Positions 8,820-16,597 are shown, counted from the first letter of the stretch. The stretch is 64,000 nucleotides of DNA from Pseudomonas sp. ADAK13 (GCF_012935715.1 NZ_CP052860.1:4402001-4466000); one strand, 5' to 3'. Made by a program: numbers and translations. The notes: generated by a model from the sequence alone, not told the origin.

Positions 8820-9590
8820 TCATAGCCTATTGAGATCGACCTCAAGTCCAGCCCCCTTCAGTTCCTTCGCGAGCGAGTAGCGCCAAGCTCCGCCATTGTC
8901 TAGCTCGATATAAACGACTCCATAGTAGTCCGAAGGCAGTTCCACCCCTTTCTCATAGAGAACGCAGACGCGCCTGCGATTGATCTTGCCCATGAAGTAC
9001 CCCAGTTCGAGGACCACGTTCTGTCTCGCACGATCTTGCAGCGTTTGGTCCGCTACATTCTTCTTACCGCCTACGTCGTCAGCCGTCATGAGCACCACGG
9101 CGAAATGGACATTGGCATATCGTTCCAACTTCTCAATAACGGTGTCGCTGGCGCTAGCCTGCTCATTGAGAATAATGACCTTCAGGCCCAGCTTTTCAAG
9201 CAACCGGGCCGACATCTCGCGGATAGCCTCGTTGTGCCCGTGAACCAAGAATACTGTGCTCGGACCTTGAAGGTGCTGGGCTGACGCTCCTGCTGAGAGG
9301 TCATCGCGAATGACGTTTTTTAGAACTTCGATCTCCATAATCGGAGACTTGGGTGTTACCTTGTCACCGATCTTTACGAACATCTTCACTACGCGGCCAG
9401 ATAGCGGTGACGGCAGTTCGATTGAAGCCTTGTCGCACTCAAGCGTGACGTACGTATCTCCCTGCACTAGAAAGTCCCCAGCACTGACGGGAATTTCGAT
9501 CACCACAAGGTCACCGATGCCTAAATCCGTACCAGGCAAACAATCGGCCTCCAAGTCAGGACACAACACAATCTGCGTCTTATCGCTCAC
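8820..9590 (-). CDS. Lipoyl-domain / TIR-like-domain fusion protein, putative immune effector
   Basis: 256 residues from GTG 9590, chosen because AGGAGG lies 7 bases upstream (9598-9603); a longer frame to 9692 has no such site. Residues about 1-90 form an E2-type lipoyl/biotinyl domain: IPVSAGDFLVQGDTYVTLE, then CDKAS with the modifiable Lys54, then LPSPLSGRV and VKIGDKV. Residues about 110-256 form a TIR-like nucleotide-binding domain of the CAP12/Pycsar-effector type: STVFLVHGHNEAIREM, ASASDTVIEKLE with a candidate catalytic Glu153, VVLMTADDVGG, ARQNVVLELGYFMG. Such TIR domains typically cleave NAD+ in anti-phage systems. A lipoyl domain attached to one is unusual. It is the only gene of its transcript and is divergent from a DUF5343-HEPN pair. 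Domain identification is strong; the defence role is inferred. Confidence 0.88.
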   Translation of the reverse strand: MSDKTQIVLCPDLEADCLPGTDLGIGDLVVIEIPVSAGDFLVQGDTYVTLECDKASIELPSPLSGRVVKMFVKIGDKVTPKSPIMEIEVLKNVIRDDLSAGASAQHLQGPSTVFLVHGHNEAIREMSARLLEKLGLKVIILNEQASASDTVIEKLERYANVHFAVVLMTADDVGGKKNVADQTLQDRARQNVVLELGYFMGKINRRRVCVLYEKGVELPSDYYGVVYIELDNGGAWRYSLAKELKGAGLEVDLNRL

Positions 9591-10016
9591 AACTCGCCCT
9601 CCTAAATTTAAAATTAGCTTTGCATCTTCACAAGGACTGTACGCGTTCAGAGAGACTGGACACAATCCACTGCTGTGCGTAAGCACAAGCACGATTGGGA
9701 AGTTGTACTCTACTTGACCACCCGTTTTACCACTGATCAGGTACCTCTTAAGTCAGTCCCCAGCTTCAACGGTTGGTAGTTGCCCGGCCTGGCCCGGTTT
9801 TTTGCATTCGCTCTGACTGGCCATCTTCATCTGATTTAACCATGATGATCGAACCCATTACCGGCCGAAATCGGTCTAAAGCAGAAAGTGACGTTGAGGT
9901 ACAGGACCCATATCTTAGCCTGAGACGGTTTAGCATTGCGGGTGATAGACACGCAACTGGCCACATAGTAGCATCGGGTAAGAAACTCATAATAATGTCT
10001 TAGAAAGGAGTCTAAT
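9591..10016. other. Divergent intergenic region between the TIR and DUF5343-HEPN genes
   Basis: About 425 bases that should hold the promoters of two divergent defence-type transcripts. The translated candidates here (for example 9773-10003) lack ribosome sites and recognisable features. No repeat or operator-like palindrome stood out apart from the AGGAGG and AAAGGAG ribosome sites at its two ends. Confidence 0.5.
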
Positions 10017-10637
10017 GTGGCGTTAACTAACTCTTACGTGCAAGTGTACGGGCAATTACCTGATCTTTTCAGCCGTATACGCGAAGCTGGCGCGCCGGAC
10101 AAGTTTACTACTCAACATTTGAAAGACTGGGGATACACTTCATCAAATTTCCGCGCGGTTATTCCTTTATTAAAATCTTTGGGTTTTCTAGCGCCCGATG
10201 GCTCTCCCACAACCAGATATCACGACTACCGTAATAACGCACAATCGGCAAGTGTAATGGCGGAAGCATTAAGAGATGCTTATGGTGATTTATTCAATAT
10301 CAAAGCTAATCCAACGCAAAGTGATAGGACCCTAATAGAGGGGAAATTTAAAAGCTCGCACAATGTCTCACCTAATACCGCAAAAGTGATGGCGAACACT
10401 TTTTATTCTTTATTAGGCCTCGCCGACTTATCGAGTTCTACAAATCAGAGCAGTAGTCCACTGGAAAGCACTCGGGCACAGTCTGCGGATCCACAACCAA
10501 CTCAACTAAATGAACAACAGCACAAGTCCGCAAGACCTTCTCTTCACTATAATATCCAGATCCACCTGCCCGCGACGAAAGACATCGAGGTTTTCAACGC
10601 AATTTTTAAATCCCTAAAGGAGCATCTACTTGACTGA
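10017..10637 (+). CDS. DUF5343 family protein
   Basis: 206 residues from GTG 10017, with AAAGGAG (10004-10010) 6 bases upstream; the overlapping ATG at 10015 is out of frame and stops at once. The N-terminal 110 residues (SYVQVYGQLPDLFSRIREAG, FTTQHLKDWGYTSSNFRAVI, LLKSLGFLAPDGSPTTRY) look like the winged-helix-like DUF5343 domain. A Ser/Gln-rich linker leads to a C-terminal LHYNIQIHLPATKDIEVFNA segment that recurs in proteins of this family. It overlaps the HEPN gene by 8 bases, so the two are co-translated. A sensor or adaptor role for the HEPN partner is an inference. Confidence 0.8.
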   Translation: MALTNSYVQVYGQLPDLFSRIREAGAPDKFTTQHLKDWGYTSSNFRAVIPLLKSLGFLAPDGSPTTRYHDYRNNAQSASVMAEALRDAYGDLFNIKANPTQSDRTLIEGKFKSSHNVSPNTAKVMANTFYSLLGLADLSSSTNQSSSPLESTRAQSADPQPTQLNEQQHKSARPSLHYNIQIHLPATKDIEVFNAIFKSLKEHLLD

Positions 10638-11217
10638 CCTCAAAAAAGATCTGCGGGATTTTATGTTTCGGGGGATTATGTTTGAATCTGAGGCTGGCCA
10701 ATTTCAATCGGCTGGCATTCAGGTCGGAGCCGATCAAGGAGAGGCAGAAGAAAGGCTGTTATCCGAGGGTCTGTCTGTTTTCGGTATTTCCAGAAGAAAT
10801 AATGCGTTAGAAATGGCTAGACTATATGCAATTTTGCACTGCTTTGAAAACGAAGTTCGCTCATTGATTAGTGAGACCCTAGAAGAAAAAGAAGGGCCTG
10901 ACTGGGCAAATAAGCTGCCCTCTAAAGTCCGCCAACATGCTACATCTAGGCAAAATACTGCACTCACTGATTCTTGGCTAGAAGGAGAGAAGTCAGACAT
11001 TCTAGGCTTCGTTGATTTTGGGCAGCTATCCTCAATAATTTTAGAGAAATGGATCTATTTTGAAGCCCTAATGCCTTCTCAGCATTGGTTAAAACAGCGT
11101 ATGGAGGAGCTGGAAAAGTCAAGAAACTTTATAGCTCATAATCGCATGCTCTTACCGAGTGAGTTCCAACGAATTTACATGTATATAGCTGACTGGAATA
11201 AAGTTATTGGGCTATAA
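10630..11217 (+). CDS. Swt1-like HEPN domain protein, putative RNase effector
   Basis: 195 residues from TTG 10630. The start is supported by AAAGGAG 7 bases upstream inside the DUF5343 gene and by an 8-base overlap. The sequence follows the Swt1-like HEPN pattern: an aromatic/acidic helix YAILHCFENEVRSLI (about 74-88), LPSKVRQ, a FGQLSSIILEKWIYFEAL helix, and the signature SRNFIAHNR (about 170-178). The last contains the RxxxxH motif that is the ribonuclease active site in toxic HEPN proteins. In known systems such HEPN proteins cut RNA in infected cells. Here the target is unknown. It ends at a hairpin terminator. Confidence 0.8.
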   Translation: MTDLKKDLRDFMFRGIMFESEAGQFQSAGIQVGADQGEAEERLLSEGLSVFGISRRNNALEMARLYAILHCFENEVRSLISETLEEKEGPDWANKLPSKVRQHATSRQNTALTDSWLEGEKSDILGFVDFGQLSSIILEKWIYFEALMPSQHWLKQRMEELEKSRNFIAHNRMLLPSEFQRIYMYIADWNKVIGL

Positions 11218-11262
11218 AACAGGGTCAGACCACTACTATTTAAATGTGGTCTGGTCCCGATT
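11217..11262. terminator. Hairpin between convergent HEPN and deaminase genes
   Basis: GGGTCAGACCAC (11222-11233) pairs with GTGGTCTGGTCCC (11246-11258), followed by a T-rich tract. It lies at the junction of two convergent genes and probably stops transcription from both sides. Its left arm is nearly the same as the sequence after the acetyltransferase at 7024-7040. Confidence 0.7.
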
Positions 11263-11273
11263 TTCCTTGTTGT

Positions 11274-13039
11274 TCACTCCATGTACGCAATTTCGTCCTT
11301 GTACGGTAGCACTGAATCATATAGTTGATGATACCCTTTACCCACAGCTCCATAAAATTGTAAAAGTTCAGGCGGGTTGTTTCCAACCTCTAATATATGA
11401 TCGTTAGCAATTCCAGGATAAGGATCAATAAAGATAATCTCTTTCAAACCCAATTGGTAAGCTTTCTTAGCGCAAAGCTCGCATGGGCTGGCTGTGGTAA
11501 ATAGCTTTCCTCCCTCAATTGCCGCACCACCATATTTCACTATTTGCAAAAAAGCGTTTTCTTCCGCATGAAGCGATCTGGTATGAACTTGATTGCCGCG
11601 GGTTCTTTCGCTGCTTTCTAAACTATTACGTATGTCTTTGAAGCAATAAGACAGATTTCGGCCACTTGGCGCCAGTGTGTCCGTTAGCTTGATAAGCTTT
11701 TTGCCTGCGCTTAATCTGAATTCAGTATTAGTTCGCTCATATTTGCTGTAGGCAACAGCGTCAAAGTCATTCATTAAACCATCAAGGGAACGTAGTGAAC
11801 ATGGTACTTGACCCTTGGCTACATCATTCCATCCCACGGCTTTGACAGAGAAGTCGGCATCAGTAACCACGGCGCCAACTTGCCTGGAAACGCACCCTGA
11901 GTTACTTTTTGCTGAGTAGGCAATTTGCATAACTCTTTCCATAGAGGTCGGCGAAACAAGGCCCGGATGGAGCATTAGAGCTACATACCAAGCTAGTTGA
12001 GCTTTGAGTATGTTGCTATTATCAAGCTCCCCTCTCGGATTGAATAGGTGTATATCGGATATTTCTATGCACTGTTTAACATTTTGGCTGATAAAGTCGG
12101 CGTGGGTGATTTTTTTTTCCCCGACTCGTGATTGTCAATTTCATGAAGTTTATCGGCAGTAAATTTGTGAACGCTATGTAGATAAGCTGCGCGGTCTTCA
12201 TCCGGGGCATTAATAGACACAAGATAAAATGCTGAATACCTATCTTTAAAAAATCTGGCCTCATAGGGATTTCGAATAGCATCCACAACAATGAGAGCCT
12301 TATCCTTTATGCTTCGAATTCCCTTCACGACCCTGTTTATGGTTTCAGGCAAGTGGAAGACGCTGGTGGGCATAAAATCAACAGATTTGTAATCTTTGTC
12401 AATACAGCCAATTTTTCTTATTGAATTCCCAGCTGACTGATATATTGAAACATAAAGTGCGTTGTCAACTTTTTTTAAGTCGTTTTTAAAGTCATTGGTG
12501 AACTTTCTCATGAGTCGTAAAAATGAAATGAATTTGTCCTTTTCTTTGTCTAGGAGGACGAATTTTTCATCGTGGTTCAATAGTTTGTTCATGATGGACG
12601 CAAATTTTAATTTTATTTTGCTTTTTCCGTAAGATCCAATCTCTAAAACCTCAATCAGTTTGGCGTTATCAATCGGAACTTCGAGCGAACCTATAATGAA
12701 TGACAGAAGGTCTTCAACTTCCATTGATAATAGATACGCAGATATAAGATCGCTTACCTTTATTGAGTAGAATTGTACAATGTTGCGCTCTGCATAATTT
12801 TTTAATATTTCGTATCGTCTACCATTCAGGCGCTCGAAAAAAGGTTTTCCTTTGTACTGAATAGCGTCTAGGCGAGGAAAATTTGGCTTGGCGCTCTCGA
12901 GAATATTTGCCGCTGTGGTACAACCTGAGCCGGTCCTGCCGGTCAGACCTATTACGACGAATTTACTGCGCTCTTTAAAAAGCGAAGAAACCATTTCTCT
13001 ATTGTGGTTCAAAACATAATCTCCATATATAATGCTCAC
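11274..13039 (-). CDS. avcD-like: AvcD-like anti-phage dCTP/dCMP deaminase, frame interrupted at an A9 run
   Basis: Two open frames (13039-12065 and 11975-11274) join into one gene of about 588 residues by a -1 shift at the nine A residues at 12111-12119. The shifted frame is open across the gap and reads VKQCIEISDIHLFNPRGE ... LAWYVALMLHPGL straight into the second frame. The N-terminal half is a P-loop kinase-like domain (GLTGRTGSGCTT Walker A near residue 32; VVDAIRNPYEARFF). The C-terminal half is a zinc cytidine deaminase (SLHAEENAF and SPCELC). This is the architecture of AvcD/anti-phage dCTP deaminases, which deplete deoxycytidine nucleotides during infection. GTG 13039 is the likely start. 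It is either a frameshifted pseudogene, a sequencing error, or a gene expressed by slippage. Confidence 0.8.
12111..12119 (-). other. A9 slippery run inside the deaminase gene
   Basis: On the coding strand the codons read GGG-AAA-AAA-AAA-TCA. A -1 slip (or one extra A in the transcript) changes TCA-CCC to ATC-ACC and restores the full-length protein. Nine A residues are enough for known cases of transcriptional slippage or ribosomal -1 shifting, and homopolymers are also frequent sites of error and mutation. The unshifted product ends about 18 codons later. Confidence 0.7.
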
Positions 13040-13057
13040 ATCGTACCTGATAAAAAA

Positions 13058-13110
13058 GGGCCTGGTTTATTTGGTTTTTGAGTTTGGCTTGTCCAAATAA
13101 GTCAGCCCCC
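13058..13110. repeat. Hairpin upstream of the deaminase gene
   Basis: GGGCCTGGTTTATTTGG (13058-13074) pairs imperfectly with CCAAATAAGTCAGCCCCC (13093-13110). It fills the 85-base gap between the DUF3800-like gene and the deaminase start. It resembles the GGATTTATT-type hairpins at 7137-7170 and 14730-14767. It may be a terminator, a module border, or part of a small RNA upstream of the deaminase. Confidence 0.6.
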
Positions 13111-13124
13111 TCTCGATTTATTGG

Positions 13125-13916
13125 TTACGTTTCAAGTTTCTTTTCAATCCTGTCTTGGTAATGAAGTGCGTCTACATCTTGTGCGGAAAAGTCGATGTTT
13201 ACTTTTGCAATGCGGAGATCGATGCTATTTATTTCCATGCTAGAGACAAGGCTGATAAAAGAGTTGTCGGTATCAGTGCGCTTTTCCTTAATTCCTAAAT
13301 ACGTGGATCTGTTTATACAGAATGCCAAGAAGTCTGCTATTTGCAGTAGCGGTTCGGACTCTGAAGATTGGTAGGTACCTATAACGTGAGTGGTCCTGCC
13401 TGAGAAAAAGCTTTGCCCGAATGGAGTGCCTGCTTTCCCTTTTCCTTCGTCCATGATCAATGTTAGCGGACCTTCAGGATATCGGGTTTTGATTTTTATA
13501 AGTAGAAGTGCAAGAGAGAGATCTGAGCGTTTTGAAAGATCAAGTTTATCCACTTTACCCAAGATACCAGAAATCTTATGGTCGGCAAGCGTCCTGTCAT
13601 CGACGGTTTGGATGTGAGTAGCCCATTTGTAGTGTTTGTATATTGAGGCGAACGCTTCGAAAATAGCAAGGTTTTTCATTCCTTCAAGATGCTTCCACGG
13701 TCCATTCTTATTGTATATATCTACGAAGTGAAATTCTTTTGCTGGGATGTTGTGTCTTTGTTGGATGACGTCAAGACAACCTTTGATTTCTCTCCGCACA
13801 TAATCAACCTCCTCATCTGGGAACGCAACAGCGACGTGAGTTTTACGTTTGCCCGTTACATACTTTGATTGCGGCGAGTTCTCGGGGCCGTATGTATCAT
13901 CGATGACTATGTGCAT
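13125..13916 (-). CDS. DUF3800-like protein
   Basis: 263 residues from ATG 13916, with AGGAA 6 bases upstream. Features that recall DUF3800 (RNase H-fold-like) proteins are an early acidic strand end (MHIVIDDT), EFHFVDIYN at about 61-69, LIMDEGKGK at about 158-166, and a C-terminal SEPLLQIADFLAFCINRS, where Gln-Asp-Phe is typical. A metal-dependent nuclease role is possible but unproven. It lies 85 bases upstream of the deaminase and 78 bases downstream of the unknown membrane protein gene, all on the same strand, so the three may form one transcript. Confidence 0.65.
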   Translation of the reverse strand: MHIVIDDTYGPENSPQSKYVTGKRKTHVAVAFPDEEVDYVRREIKGCLDVIQQRHNIPAKEFHFVDIYNKNGPWKHLEGMKNLAIFEAFASIYKHYKWATHIQTVDDRTLADHKISGILGKVDKLDLSKRSDLSLALLLIKIKTRYPEGPLTLIMDEGKGKAGTPFGQSFFSGRTTHVIGTYQSSESEPLLQIADFLAFCINRSTYLGIKEKRTDTDNSFISLVSSMEINSIDLRIAKVNIDFSAQDVDALHYQDRIEKKLET

Positions 13917-13994
13917 TTATTTTTCCTGTGAATAGTGATGTGAGATATTGCGTCGTTTAATCGAAAGTAGGTGTGTCTACTTTTGTGAAGATAT

Positions 13995-14699
13995 TCATAG
14001 TTGAGTTATACAAACTTTTCGTTGGTATTTCTTCGATTCGCGCCAAACTTCGATACGAAATTGTTGGTTTATAGGTTGTTCAGGTTTTGGGCGAGGTGCG
14101 CAGGGCGGCTGTATTTTATCGGTTTTCGGTATTATGAATTCTTTTTGGTAACTGCTCAGTGGTAGTGTTAGTTGTTGCCCTTGCGTAGGTATTTCGTCAA
14201 ACGAAGTTTTGAGTTTTTGCGTTAGCTCTGGAGTGGTCTGCGCGTCATTATCGAAAATGAATTCAGCCTGAACCATTGCCTGCTCAGTCGTAATTTTGCC
14301 TTGCTGGACTTTCGTAAATAGCTTTTGTAAGCGATATAATGAGCCTTCGTACTTTTTGATTTTTGGTTTCGTTTTATTAGTAGGGAAAGGTGTGGTGGCT
14401 CTTTTAGCTAAAAAGTTTTCAATTGCGCTAATTTGACCTTGTATTGTTTGAACTCCGGAAACAAATGAGCCATATTGAGCTATACCTATGTAAATGACGC
14501 TGAGGGCGGCCGCTATTTTACCTGCTCCCTTTATTGAGCCCTCTTCGATATGAAGGGCAAGATAGTAATCCTGTATTTTTAATGATTTTTCGACATATGT
14601 TTCCCATTCATCGAAAAGTTGGGTCGAATATTTTTCGAATTCATGTCGCGGTAGGCTAGGTATACCTATATAAAAGTCTGTGATTCCGAGATTTATCAT
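13995..14699 (-). CDS. Hypothetical protein with a central hydrophobic segment
   Basis: 234 residues from ATG 14699. The N-terminal 50 residues are helical and charged. Residues about 57-80 (GKIAAALSVIYIGIAQYGSF) are hydrophobic enough for one membrane helix. A Lys-rich region and a Pro/Gln-rich tail (QPPCAPRPKPEQP) follow. I do not recognise the family. It is the most upstream gene of a minus-strand set ending in the AvcD-like deaminase and is bounded upstream by a strong hairpin. Membrane tethering is the only property that can be suggested. Confidence 0.6.
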   Translation of the reverse strand: MINLGITDFYIGIPSLPRHEFEKYSTQLFDEWETYVEKSLKIQDYYLALHIEEGSIKGAGKIAAALSVIYIGIAQYGSFVSGVQTIQGQISAIENFLAKRATTPFPTNKTKPKIKKYEGSLYRLQKLFTKVQQGKITTEQAMVQAEFIFDNDAQTTPELTQKLKTSFDEIPTQGQQLTLPLSSYQKEFIIPKTDKIQPPCAPRPKPEQPINQQFRIEVWRESKKYQRKVCITQL

Positions 14700-14727
14700 G
14701 TCTCATCCGTGAATATAATTCATTAAA

Positions 14728-14770
14728 AAGGGGGCGGATTTATTTGATTGAAAATAGATCCACCCCCTTT
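14728..14770. repeat. Strong hairpin at the island border (GGGGGCGGATTTATTT)
   Basis: GGGGGCGGATTTATTT (14730-14745) pairs with AAATAGATCCACCCCC (14752-14767), with A and T runs outside both arms. The right half (TTGAAAATAGATCC plus CCCC) is nearly identical to 7151-7170. The rest of 14768-15044 holds no gene. Confidence 0.75.
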
Positions 14771-15044
14771 TTATACGTCCCTTTTTATAGAGCTCATGTC
14801 TTGCTACTCTGCGACATAGAGGCAGTATGCTACTACTCCTTGGCTGTCGGTGTCGATCCGCATGACATTATCGAGTTAGGCATACTAATACGATATTGAG
14901 CCCGCCATTCCTGTGGCTAGCGCTAGTGTTAAGAACGGACGTCTGCTTTTTGGCCGAAACCACCCCTTTAATTCCTATACCGGTCTACCATGGCTCTCCC
15001 AGCGTGGTTCCACGCGCTACCGACTTCATCTCAAGGTATCACCA

Positions 15045-15278
15045 ATGAGCATCGATCAAATCAGCCTCCCAAAAGGCGTAGGCCCTCAAGCCATCAAGCT
15101 CCTCGACGCCATCACCGGTGCTGACACAAAAGAAGACCTCAACCGCGCAGGCGGCAAGGCCGAAGGTTTTGTATTGGGTCTGGAAAGCGCCAAGGCCATC
15201 AAAAGCCAAATCGCCGAGTCGTTGTACGTTGCATACGACGACGCGGCGAGTAATCGGTTGGGTGAGTTGAAGGGCTAA
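15045..15278 (+). CDS. Small conserved-looking hypothetical protein
   Basis: 77 residues from ATG 15045, with AAGG upstream; longer starts add an arginine-rich leader without a ribosome site. The protein (MSIDQISLPKGVGPQAIKLL ... SNRLGELKG) is soluble and helical. I do not recognise a named family. Its last 21 codons are repeated at 15722-15787, which shows that this gene once directly faced the DUF6124 gene. Confidence 0.65.
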   Translation: MSIDQISLPKGVGPQAIKLLDAITGADTKEDLNRAGGKAEGFVLGLESAKAIKSQIAESLYVAYDDAASNRLGELKG

Positions 15279-15300
15279 TCCCGCAGGACCGCGTTGGGCT

Positions 15301-15392
15301 CTATGCCCGAGGTGTTTCGCGGTCCATCAGTCTGCCGATCAGCAATACGCTCGACTCGCTCAGCGGGTGAATGGCCTATTCCACGTCGCGAT
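15301..15392 (-). pseudogene. 3' fragment of a DUF6124 gene
   Basis: This copies the end of the intact DUF6124 gene at 15810-15905. It reads AIHPLSESSVLLIGRLMDRE then TPRA and a stop, against AIHQLSELSVLLIGKLMDRE in the intact gene. It carries an in-frame TAG just upstream and has no start. It marks one side of a duplication that brackets an inserted small gene. Confidence 0.75.
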
Positions 15393-15401
15393 CTTTATAG
15401 A

Positions 15402-15638
15402 TCAACGACCTTTGTGGTTTTGCCATTCACTCCAGCAATTCTCCGCAATCAAATCCTCATAGCCGCGCTGCCTTTCCATATCAAGCGCAACGCTGAAGGG
15501 AAGGCTGATACAAACCGCCCGGTCCCGAATATCACAGACCTCAGCCTCAGTAAGAGGTGAGCCCTTTCTGTCTTCAGCGGCGGTGAGAACGGCCACGAGG
15601 GCGGGTACAAATACCAGGCATAGCGGATCAGCTTCCAT
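15402..15638 (-). CDS. Small hypothetical protein inserted between duplicated gene ends
   Basis: 78 residues from ATG 15638, preceded by AAAAGGTG at good spacing. The sequence is acidic with three cysteines (LCLVFVPALVAVLTAAEDRK, SPLTEAEVCDIRDRAVCI, ENCWSEWQ) and looks like a real protein, with alternating charged and hydrophobic residues and a Trp-rich end. I recognise no named domain. It lies wholly inside the segment between the two copies of the 15.2-15.4/15.7-15.9 kb repeat. Confidence 0.6.
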   Translation of the reverse strand: MEADPLCLVFVPALVAVLTAAEDRKGSPLTEAEVCDIRDRAVCISLPFSVALDMERQRGYEDLIAENCWSEWQNHKGR

Positions 15639-15721
15639 GAATCACCTTTTGGGTTTCGACTCGGCTCATTACAACGAACCAGGCGGGGTTCAGCAATGGC
15701 TGAATGCACCGTGCACCTCTC

Positions 15722-15787
15722 GCCGAGTCGCTGTATGTGGCATACGACGACGCGGCGAGTAATCGGTTGGGTGAGTTGAAGGGCTAG
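15722..15787 (+). pseudogene. 3' fragment of the 77-residue gene
   Basis: Encodes AESLYVAYDDAASNRLGELK, G and a stop, identical in protein to the end of the gene at 15045-15278 but without a start. With the DUF6124 fragment at 15301-15392 it defines a direct repeat of roughly 180 bases. Confidence 0.75.
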
Positions 15788-15809
15788 TCCCGCAGGACCG
15801 CGTTGGGCT

Positions 15810-16136
15810 TTATGCCCGAGGTGTTTCGCGGTCCATCAGTTTGCCGATCAGCAGGACGCTCAATTCGCTCAGTTGGTGTATGGCCAATGCCACGTCGCGG
15901 TCTTTGCCGGTCAGTTGGTCGGACAGGTCGAGCAGCAGGGCGCTGACGGAGGAGACGGTTTCGTAGCTGTTGGCGATCAGGGTTTCGTTGCTGGCGCCGG
16001 AGCTGACGCTGAAGAGAGCGCTTGAGTCTGAGGTGCTTTCAGTGGCGGGATTCAGATAGTGATCAAGGGCGCGTTCGGCCGCTTGGTAGAGCTTTAAATC
16101 CGGTTGTTTCGGAGGATTCGGCGTTACTTTGAACAT
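15810..16136 (-). CDS. DUF6124 family protein
   Basis: 108 residues from ATG 16136 (AGGAA 8 bases upstream). It begins MFKVTPNPPKQPDLKLYQAA, a start typical of a Pseudomonas family of small proteins of unknown role, and continues with a Ser-rich middle and a helical C-terminus (ALAIHQLSELSVLLIGKLMD). No signal or membrane segment is visible. Such genes are often found as scattered single copies. Here its 3' end has been duplicated. Confidence 0.7.
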   Translation of the reverse strand: MFKVTPNPPKQPDLKLYQAAERALDHYLNPATESTSDSSALFSVSSGASNETLIANSYETVSSVSALLLDLSDQLTGKDRDVALAIHQLSELSVLLIGKLMDRETPRA

Positions 16137-16597
16137 GGTGCAATTCCTGAGTCGGGCCGACACCCTTTCGCTACTACACAAAAGGGTGGCAGCTGTACGC
16201 AGGTTAGTAGACCGGGGAATTACACAAAGCCGGCGCGCCCGAAAGCGCCCTACGCACAGCCACCATCAAGCACAGACAGGAACGTCTGATAGATGTAGCT
16301 CATGCACTATGTGTAATTGACCCTAGGGCTACTAAACCCGATCACTGAGTTTTCAGCGACCGAGCAACCTTAGAGATGACCACCCAGGTGCACAAGCCGG
16401 CGGATTCTGACGCAAGCGTAGGCAATGGAGCAAGGTGCTGCGGTCAACGCAATGGCTCCCTCACCCCGCAAACGGAACCACCAGCCGATACGCCCTCAGG
16501 CACTTGTCGTAGAATGTGACAGAACCTGCGCAGCTTTCAAAGGAATGCCCCCCTGGCAACCCGCGCAACGACCTGCCGTGCCCGTTATGGAAAACCT
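16137..16597. other. Intergenic region without a recognisable gene
   Basis: About 460 bases between divergent genes. Small frames on both strands lack ribosome sites. The strands must carry the promoters for DUF6124 and for the lipoprotein at 16598. No strong repeat is seen. Confidence 0.4.

Noticed and set aside
9591-9692. 34-residue N-terminal extension of the lipoyl-TIR protein
   Set aside because: The AGGAGG site 7 bases before GTG 9590 decides the start; the extension has no ribosome site and no lipoyl-domain similarity.
9773-10003. Short frames in the TIR-DUF5343 gap, as a small antitoxin
   Set aside because: No ribosome site and no antitoxin-like sequence on either strand.
7024-14770. 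Integron cassette array with attC sites
   Set aside because: Border hairpins lack the RYYYAAC/GTTRRRY ends of attC, genes are on both strands, and no integrase is seen.
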